DNA of 11,605 nt from Methanobacteriota archaeon (lineage in GTDB: Archaea > Halobacteriota > Methanosarcinia > Methanosarcinales > Methanosarcinaceae), in assembly GCA_030837265.1 (NCBI GenBank), contig JAUPKV010000340.1:1-11605 (forward strand), in the 5' to 3' direction. The stretch's first letter is position 1; every line of letters begins with the position of its first letter. Shown here in pieces: positions 1-6,580 of the stretch. Position numbers and translations under genes: made by a program. Under the pieces are notes generated by a model, which was not told where the DNA came from, searched no databases, and saw only the letters and a list, made by a program, of their open reading frames with translations.

Positions 1-998
1 ACACAATTTCCACTACACAAACTGTTCATGTTGAAGTCAGAGGCAAAGAATACGCTCAAATTGTGACCATAAACAAGGCAAATATTGACCTGGGAAAGGA
101 AGAGCCTCTGGAGTTCATAATTACCAATACCGGAAGCTCTCCTCTAAAAAACATGGTCATATCCTGGAAAGATCCTAAAGGTGTGATCCTTCCGGTTTAT
201 TCGGACAATACAAAGTACATCAAATACCTCGAGCCCAATCAATCGGTGACAGTCTCTTATTCCGTTATGGCAGACGTAAATGCTGATCCGGGACTGTATA
301 CTCTGAACGTAAACCTGAATTTCGAAGACTATGAATCCACGAATAAAAGCATCCAGACCACAGCAGGACTTTTCGTAGGAGGGGGAACCGATTTTGATGT
401 TTCCTTCTCGGAAAGCAGTCAGGGGGAAGTTTCCCTTTCAGTTGCAAACGTAGGCAACAATATCGCATATGCGGTGAAAGTATCGATTCCGGAACAGGAC
501 GGATATAAAGTCTCAGGAAGTTCTTCAACTATTGTAGGAAATCTCGAGAAAGGAGATTACACAATTGCTTCTTTTGACGTTACAAGCACTCAGGCTCAAA
601 GCGGAAGTGCAGGAACACAACCAGGAGCACCATCTCCCAGTACAAATTCCCCCGGCACGCCGTCAAGTGCTGCAAATGCGAGTGTGAAAGGAGATAGTTC
701 GAATTCAGCATCGAGTACTGAAAATCCGTTGAAAGTCCAGATCGAATATACGAATGCAAAAGGTGAAAGATTAACAGTTGATAAAGAGGTAAAACTCGAA
801 TTGAGTTCCGGAAATATGACTGCATCAGGAATGCCCGGAGGACAAAAAAGCAGCGGATTTAGTTCATACCTGCCATATATAGTAATAATAGTGATTGCCG
901 GAGGAGCATATGTCTACCGCGGCAAGATAAAGGAAATGATACAGGCAAGAAAAGAAAGAAAATCCGGTATCCCAAGGCCTGAAGAGAAGAAGGACTGA
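1..998 (+). CDS. COG1361-type S-layer-like secreted protein, C-terminal part (5' end outside window)
   Basis: The reading frame is open from base 3, so the gene begins upstream; a GTG at 63 is internal and not a likely start. The visible 331 residues form repeated Ig-like beta-sandwich segments with phrases typical of COG1361/NEW3-type archaeal envelope proteins (EFIITNTGSSPLKNMVISW, then LSVANVGNNIAYAVKVSIP). A low-complexity Ser/Pro/Gly/Ala linker (about bases 585-720) interrupts the second module. A single membrane helix (YLPYIVIIVIAGGAYVY, about bases 867-917) and a positively charged tail close the protein, so most of it faces outside with a short cytoplasmic end. The gene ends 33 bp before an ABC permease, an arrangement suggesting that it is the accessory extracytoplasmic partner of that transporter, comparable in position to MacA-like adaptors though not homologous. 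The family is well supported; the role is inferred from context. Confidence 0.75.
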   Translation, partial: TISTTQTVHVEVRGKEYAQIVTINKANIDLGKEEPLEFIITNTGSSPLKNMVISWKDPKGVILPVYSDNTKYIKYLEPNQSVTVSYSVMADVNADPGLYTLNVNLNFEDYESTNKSIQTTAGLFVGGGTDFDVSFSESSQGEVSLSVANVGNNIAYAVKVSIPEQDGYKVSGSSSTIVGNLEKGDYTIASFDVTSTQAQSGSAGTQPGAPSPSTNSPGTPSSAANASVKGDSSNSASSTENPLKVQIEYTNAKGERLTVDKEVKLELSSGNMTASGMPGGQKSSGFSSYLPYIVIIVIAGGAYVYRGKIKEMIQARKERKSGIPRPEEKKD

Positions 999-1019
999 AG
1001 ACAGCACTGGTAAAAAAAC

Positions 1020-1027
1020 GGAGGGTG
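1020..1027 (+). promoter_or_regulatory. Ribosome binding site of the ABC permease
   Basis: GGAGGGTG lies 4 nt before the ATG at 1032 and closely matches the complement of the archaeal 16S rRNA 3' end. It fixes the start of the permease and suggests efficient translation from a transcript shared with the upstream gene. Confidence 0.7.
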
Positions 1028-1031
1028 CAGA

Positions 1032-2276
1032 ATGAGAAATTCAACCTATCTTAAAATGGGCCTGAACATGCTCGTGCATAGTAAATTACGGAGCTGGCTG
1101 ACCATTATAGGGATAGTCATAGGTATAGGATCTGTGGTAGGCATACTTTCCCTCGGAGATGCCATGCAAGAACAGGTCCAAGCCAGGCTTGCCGAGATGG
1201 ATCTGACAAAAATAACCATAAGCCCCGGATATTCCAGAGCGTCATCTAATATGCCTGGACCCGGAGGGGGAGGAGGAGGGGGCGGAGGTACGACAACAGA
1301 TGTTGAATTGACAAAAAAAGATATTTCAGCACTCCGAGGATTAGACGGCATACAATACATAGAAGGGGAAATTTCCGGCAGCGAACCCATAGTGTATGCC
1401 GCACAGAATGCAACTCTTTCAATTACAGGTGTTGATCCCCAGAACTGGAAGTATATGACCACTCTGGAAACACAATCCGGAAGATTACTTGAGCCTGGTG
1501 ACACTTATGTTGCAGTAATCGGGAGCGGTATCGCAAGTGGAACCTATGACCAGGACATAGGGGTCAACCAGGTAATAACAGTTAACGGTAAAGCAGTGCG
1601 CGTCATTGGAATCTTATCGGAGGAAGGATCGGGTGACAGAGCTATTTATATGCCAATTAATGCAGCTGTAACCCTTATTGATGATGCACAAGAGGATGTT
1701 TATGATACAATACTTGTAAAAGCCAAAAGTGAAGATCTTGTGGATGGCCTGATGGAAGATATAGTGGATAAGCTGATGGTCTCAAGGCACATTGCTCGAG
1801 AAGAAGACAGGGACTTTACCGTATCAGCTTCAAAGTCCATGGCCGAATCGGTTACCGAAATGACGAGTTCAATGACTCTCTTCCTCGGAGCCATTGCAGC
1901 TGTATCCCTTCTGGTAGGAGCTGTCGGGATTGCTAACACCATGTTTACTTCTGTCCTCGAGAAGACAAAGGAGATCGGAACCATGAAAGCCATTGGGGCA
2001 AAAAACAGGGATATCCTTATGATTTTCCTATTTAACTCTGCAATGGTAGGGCTTGTCGGAGGCATCCTCGGAGTTGTCCTGGGAGCCTTTGTTTCAACGC
2101 TCTTCCCGCTGCTGGGGATGAAAATGATGGGCGGAAGTAGCTCAAGTATGTATCTTTCTCCGAAACTAATGGTGTTTGGACTTACTCTGGCGGTTCTTAT
2201 AGGAGTAATCTCAGGAGTTGTCCCTGCATATAGGGCGTCCAAACTTAAGCCAGTAGATGCATTGAGGTACGAGTGA
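1032..2276 (+). CDS. ABC transporter permease, MacB/FtsX family
   Basis: This 414-residue integral membrane protein has the MacB layout: membrane helix 1 at residues 21-42, a large extracytoplasmic MacB-type core domain (about 45-270), then three helices (about 281-304, 329-358, 380-400) forming the FtsX domain. The stretch ANTMFTSVLEKTKEIGTMKA with the following IGAKNRDI is the FtsX family signature, the loop expected to contact the ATPase. The C-terminal RASKLKPVDALRYE is also typical. Such permeases work by mechanotransmission, moving lipoproteins, peptides or drugs outside the membrane rather than through a channel. The ATPase gene is not in view and probably lies left of the window. An oddity is a run of nine glycines at residues 78-86 inside the core domain, coded by G-rich DNA near 1265-1290. 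The substrate cannot be read from the sequence. Confidence 0.9.
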   Translation: MRNSTYLKMGLNMLVHSKLRSWLTIIGIVIGIGSVVGILSLGDAMQEQVQARLAEMDLTKITISPGYSRASSNMPGPGGGGGGGGGTTTDVELTKKDISALRGLDGIQYIEGEISGSEPIVYAAQNATLSITGVDPQNWKYMTTLETQSGRLLEPGDTYVAVIGSGIASGTYDQDIGVNQVITVNGKAVRVIGILSEEGSGDRAIYMPINAAVTLIDDAQEDVYDTILVKAKSEDLVDGLMEDIVDKLMVSRHIAREEDRDFTVSASKSMAESVTEMTSSMTLFLGAIAAVSLLVGAVGIANTMFTSVLEKTKEIGTMKAIGAKNRDILMIFLFNSAMVGLVGGILGVVLGAFVSTLFPLLGMKMMGGSSSSMYLSPKLMVFGLTLAVLIGVISGVVPAYRASKLKPVDALRYE

Positions 2277-2327
2277 AAGTAAAAGAAAGGACAGTAAATT
2301 TTAATTCAAAAACAAGTGAGGTATTTT

Positions 2328-2696
2328 ATGAAAAAAATAAGCTTTTTATTAATCGGCTTGCTACTTATTTCAGTAGTAGTGATGTCCGGATGTACAGATA
2401 ACAAAGCATCAGAGAATACGGCATCAAATCCCACGTTACCTCCTGCTGAGGATTCGGGAAATAAATCTGCTAATATGCCAGAAAACTCCACAATGCCTCA
2501 AGGAGGACCAGGAGGTAATATGCCAGACAACTCTACAATGCCTCATGGAGGACCAGGAGGTAATATGTCAGGCAATTCTACAATGCCTCATGGAGGACCA
2601 GGAGGTAATATGTCAGGCAATTCCACAATGCCCCCAGGAGGACCAGGTAATATGCCAGACAATTCTACAATGCCCCCAAGAGGAAACCAGAGCTAA
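2328..2696 (+). CDS. Small repeat-containing lipoprotein, N/M/P/G-rich with glycosylation sequons
   Basis: I place the start at the ATG at 2328 (122 residues) because GAGGT at 2318-2322 makes a good ribosome binding site 5 nt before it. A GTG at 2316 in the same frame would add four residues and overlap that site. The protein opens with a signal peptide and a lipobox ending in VMSGC, so it should be lipid-anchored outside the cell. Residues from about 49 onward are five tandem 15-residue units of the form NMPxNSTMPxGGPGG. Each unit carries an Asn-Ser-Thr glycosylation sequon and two methionines, and two units have His after the second MP. It follows the permease by 51 bp and may be co-transcribed. 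No family was recognised. It could be a glycosylated stalk or a metal-binding surface protein; both ideas are inference. Confidence 0.75.
   Translation: MKKISFLLIGLLLISVVVMSGCTDNKASENTASNPTLPPAEDSGNKSANMPENSTMPQGGPGGNMPDNSTMPHGGPGGNMSGNSTMPHGGPGGNMSGNSTMPPGGPGNMPDNSTMPPRGNQS
2472..2693 (+). repeat. Five tandem 45-bp coding repeats
   Basis: Units begin at 2472, 2517, 2562, 2607 and 2649, each starting AATATG. The fourth unit lacks one glycine codon (42 bp) and the last diverges at its end. The middle units are nearly identical at the DNA level, including third positions, which points to recent expansion by slippage or unequal recombination. Copy number probably varies between strains. Confidence 0.9.
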
Positions 2697-2707
2697 TTAC
2701 GCCTCAT

Positions 2708-2813
2708 TTGTATTCGGTTAGAGAAAATCCCTAACAACTTATTATTTTTTGAGATATAACAAAGTAAAATTGTAATGGATTAATCATAAAGTACATTCTT
2801 TAACCGAATACAA
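2708..2813. repeat. Long inverted repeat with 18-nt arms
   Basis: The left arm 2708-2725 (TTGTATTCGGTTAGAGAA) and right arm 2796-2813 (TTCTTTAACCGAATACAA) are complementary except for one G-T pair, with 13 outer base pairs perfect. The 70-bp spacer is AT-rich and non-coding. No target-site duplication is visible in the flanks. This could be a tiny non-autonomous element, a pair of operator sites or an RNA stem. Confidence 0.7.
2717..2750 (+). terminator. Possible terminator after the repeat lipoprotein gene
   Basis: A short hairpin (GTTAG 2717-2721, CTAAC 2731-2735) is followed by a T-rich tract ending in six T at 2745-2750. The stem is only 5 bp, but archaeal termination needs mainly the T tract. 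It shares bases with the left arm of the long inverted repeat, so the two structures would exclude each other. Confidence 0.35.
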
Positions 2814-3049
2814 TGTAAGTACTAAAAAATTTATATAATCGACTTTAAAAACGTGCATATCAAATTAATTTTGAAATAAAAGTTTCAAGTCAAATATATC
2901 TAGTGTACGGAATAAATTGATCATAACATTTTTTAGTTTATAAATACCGAGTAATTACACTTGATGCATTTTTTTACTGAATTTCGTATATGATATATTG
3001 TTTTTTTAAAGTGGTTTGTCTGCAACCTAGATCATGCAATAATGAATTT

Positions 3050-3060
3050 TTTATAAATTT
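3050..3060 (+). promoter_or_regulatory. TATA box candidate for the beta-helix lipoprotein gene
   Basis: TTTATAAATTT resembles the archaeal TATA consensus. Transcription would start near 3080, giving a leader of about 80 nt, a common length in Methanosarcina. The leader would start at TTTAACCGA (3080-3088), a 9-bp sequence also present in the right arm of the upstream inverted repeat. Other TATA-like boxes upstream cannot be excluded. Confidence 0.35.
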
Positions 3061-3162
3061 GAATCTAAATATTTTAACTTTTAACCGATTGCACAAAAAT
3101 AATTCATAAGATACTAAATTTTACAATCATATATGAAGAAAAAGATTAAATGAGAGACAATT

Positions 3163-4572
3163 ATGAAAAAAATATTAAGGATAACAATAATACTCCTTTT
3201 AATTTCTACTGTTTTCTTTGCTGCTGGCTGTGCTGAAAAGACACAGAATACAGGAAATGAGAATCAAGGGGCAGCTAACCAGACATCACCTGCACCGAAC
3301 GGTTCAGCAAATATGCCATCTGCACCAGGCGATTCTGCGAATTCACAAGGCTCATCAGGTAGTTCTAACGTTACGGCAACTGGTGCATATTCTCTAGATG
3401 GGGAAACTGAGACGAATTCAAGTCGGACTATTATCGCTTCTAATACAGATGAAAGTGGTATCTTAGTTACAAATAAGGGTACTTTAGTTATATCTGATTC
3501 AACGGTAACAAAGACCGGAGATACTTCTTCGAATGATAATAGTGATTTTTATGGCCTCAACGCCGGTGTATTAGCTGAGCCCGGCAGTACGATCAAATTA
3601 AGCAACTGTACAATAAGCACAAATGCTAATGGGGCAAACGGAGTTTTTGCAACAGGCACAGGATCCTCGGTGACTCTATCAGATGTCCAAATTAAAACTA
3701 CGGCGGACGGATCTCGTGGTGTGGATGCGACTCAAACCGGTAATATAACCTGTATAAATGTAGACATCAGCACAAAGGGGCAACATTGCGCAGCTATAGC
3801 AACTGATCGCGGTAGAGGAACGATCAATGTCACAGGCGGAACCATGACCACTGCTGGAGATGGTTCTCCGGGCATTTATTCTACAGGCACGATTACTGTT
3901 TCTGATGCCACACTTTCAGCGACAGGATCGGAAGCGGCAGTAATAGAAGGAAAGAACTCAATATCCCTGACGAATGTCATTCTCTCAGGTGCGAAAAAAT
4001 GTGGAGCAATGCTTTATCAAAGCTTCTCCGGGGATGCTGAAGTAGGTACCAGCAGTTTTACAATGAATGCAGGTTCACTTAAGGCGGCAGTTGGCCCTCT
4101 GTTTTATATTACAAATACTCAATCCGTAATTGAGCTAAAAGGGGCCGAGTTAACCGCCACATCCGGTACCCTGTTGACTGCAAGCGCTGACAGATGGGGC
4201 AATACGGGATCAAACGGAGGTAATGTAACCTTTAAAGCAGAGAGCGAGATTCTTAAAGGCAATATTACCTGCGATAATATCAGCTCTGTTGAAGCAATGC
4301 TACAAAACAACACAACGCTTACCGGAGCTATAAACACGGACAATACTGCAAGCTCCATAACTTTGACCCTGGATTCAACAAGTAGCTGGAATGTGACCGG
4401 AAATTCTTATCTAACAAGTCTGAAAGATGAGGACACAACATTGGCCAATATCAAGGATAATGGCTACACAATCTACTATGACTCAAGCTCCGGTGCAAAT
4501 AGCTGGCTGGGCAATAAGACCTACACATTAACCGATGGGGGTAAGCTTACTCCCATCACAAGCTCTAAGTAA
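3163..4572 (+). CDS. Secreted lipoprotein with right-handed parallel beta-helix domain
   Basis: The 469-residue protein starts with a signal peptide (residues 1-22) and a lipobox FFAAGC with Cys23 as the lipidation site. A Ser/Asn/Gly/Pro-rich linker follows (about 25-70). Residues from about 75 to 415 form a ladder of short imperfect repeats alternating beta-strand phrases with turns (GTLVISDSTVTKTGD, STIKLSNCTISTNANG, GTITVSDATLSATGS, NSISLTNVILSGA), the pattern of pectate-lyase-like beta-helices. The tail, including YYDSSSGANSWLGNKTYTL, may be a capping module. No catalytic site was recognised, so a structural, adhesive or carbohydrate-binding surface role is more likely than an enzyme. 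Many N-x-S/T sequons suggest glycosylation. The ribosome binding site is weak (TGAGAG, 6 nt before ATG). From memory, similar tails occur in clostridial surface proteins; that needs a search. Confidence 0.8.
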   Translation: MKKILRITIILLLISTVFFAAGCAEKTQNTGNENQGAANQTSPAPNGSANMPSAPGDSANSQGSSGSSNVTATGAYSLDGETETNSSRTIIASNTDESGILVTNKGTLVISDSTVTKTGDTSSNDNSDFYGLNAGVLAEPGSTIKLSNCTISTNANGANGVFATGTGSSVTLSDVQIKTTADGSRGVDATQTGNITCINVDISTKGQHCAAIATDRGRGTINVTGGTMTTAGDGSPGIYSTGTITVSDATLSATGSEAAVIEGKNSISLTNVILSGAKKCGAMLYQSFSGDAEVGTSSFTMNAGSLKAAVGPLFYITNTQSVIELKGAELTATSGTLLTASADRWGNTGSNGGNVTFKAESEILKGNITCDNISSVEAMLQNNTTLTGAINTDNTASSITLTLDSTSSWNVTGNSYLTSLKDEDTTLANIKDNGYTIYYDSSSGANSWLGNKTYTLTDGGKLTPITSSK

Positions 4573-4603
4573 ATGAGCTATTCGAAAAGCTGGAAAAAGA
4601 GGA

Positions 4604-4618
4604 AAAAACTCAGTTTTT
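4604..4618. terminator. Bidirectional terminator-like hairpin between convergent genes
   Basis: AAAAAC (4604-4609), a TCA loop and GTTTTT (4613-4618) form a small perfect stem with poly-T on both strands. It lies in the 83-bp gap where the beta-helix gene and the small minus-strand gene meet tail to tail, so it could end transcripts from both sides. Confidence 0.4.
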
Positions 4619-4655
4619 AAATATTTAATTAGCAAAGGTAAACGAAAGACAAAAA

Positions 4656-4943
4656 TCAGGATTGATTTCTTTCGTTGATCTCTTTTAACCTTTCCTTGCC
4701 TTTTTCAATAAGCTGCATAAGTTTTTGGTATCTATCTTCAGAGATCTCATTTCCCGGTATGAGAGAGAATGAAGTTTCCCCGTCCGAATACAATAGAACT
4801 CCGTTCCAGACTGCAAAATGAGGGCCAGAGAGATATTCACAGGGCAGTTCTCCTCTGGGCTTCACATTTTCAAAACCTTTGAAAAGGTAGAAGTTTGCTT
4901 CTCTTCTCAAGATCTTTGTAAATTTTAGGACTACCTCAGCCAT
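4656..4943 (-). CDS. Small conserved-looking hypothetical protein (95 aa)
   Basis: The ATG at 4943 follows GGAG with a 5-nt gap (GGAGAAGGTATG), so start and strand are well supported. The protein has no signal peptide or membrane helix and should be cytoplasmic. The first part looks beta-rich (phrases such as ANFYLFKGFENVKP, FAVWNGVLLYSDGETSFSLI) and the last 35 residues form a charged helix (SEDRYQKLMQLIEKGKERLKEI). I do not recognise the family. It lies 80 bp downstream of the MoxR-type operon on the same strand, but a TATA-like sequence in that gap suggests separate transcription. Function unknown. Confidence 0.7.
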   Translation of the reverse strand: MAEVVLKFTKILRREANFYLFKGFENVKPRGELPCEYLSGPHFAVWNGVLLYSDGETSFSLIPGNEISEDRYQKLMQLIEKGKERLKEINERNQS

Positions 4944-4960
4944 ACCTTCTCCGGCAAACT

Positions 4961-4987
4961 ACGAAACAATATAAAAATAAGTTTCGT
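4961..4987 (-). promoter_or_regulatory. TATA-like box framed by a 7-bp inverted repeat
   Basis: ACGAAAC (4961-4967) and GTTTCGT (4981-4987) are perfect inverted copies. On the minus strand the 13-nt spacer reads TTATTTTTATATT, a good archaeal TATA-like sequence about 30 nt upstream of the ATG at 4943. This arrangement suits an operator over the promoter of the small gene. Alternatively the stem helps end the operon transcript. Confidence 0.4.
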
Positions 4988-5023
4988 TCTAACATTAAAT
5001 CTGTTTAGTGATTTTCATCTTTT

Positions 5024-6580
5024 TTAGTAATTCTCATCTTTCATAGTGTTCTTAATAGTTTCAATCATTTCTTCAAATTCACCATCTGCAGGCATATGTT
5101 TTGCAAACTCGACGAGACTGGACAATTGTAAACACTTCTCGAATTTCCCGTATTCTATGCCTTTACTTTTCAGGTAATTTATCAGTTCGGAGTTTGTTAC
5201 TTCTTTGTTTAATCCATATTTATAGCTCAAATACAACCGCAGAGCCTGTCCGGCAGTTCCGTAAGCGTCCTTGAACTGTTTTTCGTCATAGAGTAAAACT
5301 GCTTTTTCCACAAGTTTTCCTGCGGCTTCTCTGAAGTCAAAGTTTTCTTTTTGGAGTTGTATTTTCTCTTCAACTAATGATTTTTGTTCTTTTTTACCTG
5401 AATATTTTTTATACCCCAGATAAGCAAGCATGAGAGATATCAGAATTCCAATGAGATATAGAGGGTAAAGGTTCCTTTCCTGCTCTCTTACAAGTTCGAC
5501 ATGCTCAACACTACCGTTTACGAATCTGGCATTTATCCGGGCCGTTTCATTTTGGGGGTTCTCATATTGTATCTGAAGATCCGTAGTGTTGTTCTCTTTT
5601 GAAAACGTCGAATCGACTTCTTTAAAACCGTCATCTTGCAGTTGTTTCAGATACTCCTGGAAGTCCTTGTTCCGGGAAAGCAAGTCCCTCATTTTTTGCC
5701 GGTCTTCCGCTTTGTCCGTTTGCAGACTCTGCATCGTACCATTATTCATTTCTCCCTGAATGCTTGCCTTATCACCGTTTTGTTTTTCATAATTTGCCGT
5801 AAAGGTTCCCGTATTATTTGATGAAGGATTAGCATTGATAGATGTCAAATTGTATCCAAGACCCGACAATTCCTGGTTTGCCTTCCGGAAGTCCTGGTTA
5901 GCTGCAATTTGCTGCTGGAACTGCTGCTTCATTTGCTGCTGTTGTTGTACCTGTTTTTGCATCTGCTCTTTCAGTGCTGAAGTATCCTGGTCCTGTTGAT
6001 TGTTTTGTGAAGCCTGCTGGGGGTTTTGCATCGATGATTGTTGATTGATCATCTGTTGCATTGTTTGCTGCATTTGCTGTTCCTGTTCTGAAAACGGGTC
6101 CGTTGCTTGCTGCGTACCGGATGCTTCCTGTGAGGAGCTCTGCATCGGATTTGCCTGATTTTGTTTATCAGACTCTTTTTCGACAAAATGTATGGCAATG
6201 TCGCCAAGACTGACAACTTTGCTTCCATTGTTTTCGTAATTGAAATTGAGAGACACATCTAAAGTTTCAGGCTTATCGCTGCTCCCAAACCCTAGCTTGA
6301 CTGTGGAGTTACCTTTGCTTACCGGAAGGTTCGTAGATTTGGTATTGGAACTTGAAAAATGAACTGATCCGCTATTAATTTCCTGTGTAATTGTGTATCC
6401 CAGGATGCCGTTTATGTCATTATTATATAAATTGGTTATATTAAGAGGAATATTAGCTTGTTCTCCTACCAGGAAATAGTAATCCTTTTGAGGAATTGAA
6501 AATATTATGTTCCCTTCGGCATAAGCTATGGGTGCAAGTAGCAGGAAAAGTGAAAAAATGGCAATGGACTTTTTTATCAT
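5024..6580 (-). CDS. BatD-like membrane protein with Gln-rich region and duplicated extracytoplasmic module
   Basis: I start this 518-residue protein at the ATG at 6580, which overlaps the stop of the upstream VWA gene as ATGA, follows AAGGA with a 7-nt gap, and gives a clean signal peptide (MIKKSIAIFSLFLLLAPIAYA). A longer frame to 6655 would run back into the VWA gene. Layout: beta-sandwich-like domain (25-135); Gln/Met/Ser-rich region (about 139-225), probably coiled-coil; two similar modules of about 70 residues (215-288 and 291-363); membrane helix (371-390); cytoplasmic helical domain (about 415-515, with GTAGQALRLYLSYKYGL) like the C-terminal domain of BatD/DUF4129 proteins. Several N-x-S/T sequons lie on the outer side. 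It is the last gene of the moxR-DUF58-VWA set, where bacteria usually have BatD, and probably scaffolds the VWA protein at the membrane. Confidence 0.75.
   Translation of the reverse strand: MIKKSIAIFSLFLLLAPIAYAEGNIIFSIPQKDYYFLVGEQANIPLNITNLYNNDINGILGYTITQEINSGSVHFSSSNTKSTNLPVSKGNSTVKLGFGSSDKPETLDVSLNFNYENNGSKVVSLGDIAIHFVEKESDKQNQANPMQSSSQEASGTQQATDPFSEQEQQMQQTMQQMINQQSSMQNPQQASQNNQQDQDTSALKEQMQKQVQQQQQMKQQFQQQIAANQDFRKANQELSGLGYNLTSINANPSSNNTGTFTANYEKQNGDKASIQGEMNNGTMQSLQTDKAEDRQKMRDLLSRNKDFQEYLKQLQDDGFKEVDSTFSKENNTTDLQIQYENPQNETARINARFVNGSVEHVELVREQERNLYPLYLIGILISLMLAYLGYKKYSGKKEQKSLVEEKIQLQKENFDFREAAGKLVEKAVLLYDEKQFKDAYGTAGQALRLYLSYKYGLNKEVTNSELINYLKSKGIEYGKFEKCLQLSSLVEFAKHMPADGEFEEMIETIKNTMKDENY
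5492..5938 (-). repeat. Internal protein duplication (two modules of about 70 residues)
   Basis: Residues 215-288 (bases 5717-5938) and 291-363 (bases 5492-5710) align along their length. Shared landmarks in order are N-x-DF, a Leu then Gly-aromatic (LSGLGY / LQDDGF), NNT, YE, an Ala-x-Ile patch and NG before the end. DNA identity is low, so the duplication is old. The helix-then-strands pattern resembles PepSY-like modules, which is an inference. Confidence 0.65.

Larger units (their letters stand above)
2697..3162. other. 466-bp AT-rich intergenic region
   Basis: No credible coding sequence was seen on either strand. The region holds a long imperfect inverted repeat, a weak terminator-like hairpin after the upstream gene, and several TATA-like boxes: 2830-2838 (TTTATATAA), 2937-2946 (TTTATAAATA) and 3050-3060 (TTTATAAATTT). 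The last is the best placed for the downstream lipoprotein gene. The base composition is typical of regulatory DNA in a Methanosarcina genome. Confidence 0.6.

Noticed and set aside
1046..1504. Minus-strand ORF of 152 residues inside the permease gene
   Set aside because: It is a shadow of the permease: its poly-Pro run is the reverse of the Gly run and it has no coding character of its own.
1700..2242. Minus-strand ORF of 180 residues inside the permease gene
   Set aside because: The opposite strand clearly encodes the FtsX domain with family motifs, and the minus-strand product resembles nothing.
2472..2693. CRISPR array suggested by regular repeats
   Set aside because: The units abut with no unique spacers, keep the reading frame and encode a lipoprotein.
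2708..2813. Classification as a MITE
   Set aside because: The size and arms would fit, but no target-site duplication is visible and a second copy cannot be checked, so it is listed only as an inverted repeat.
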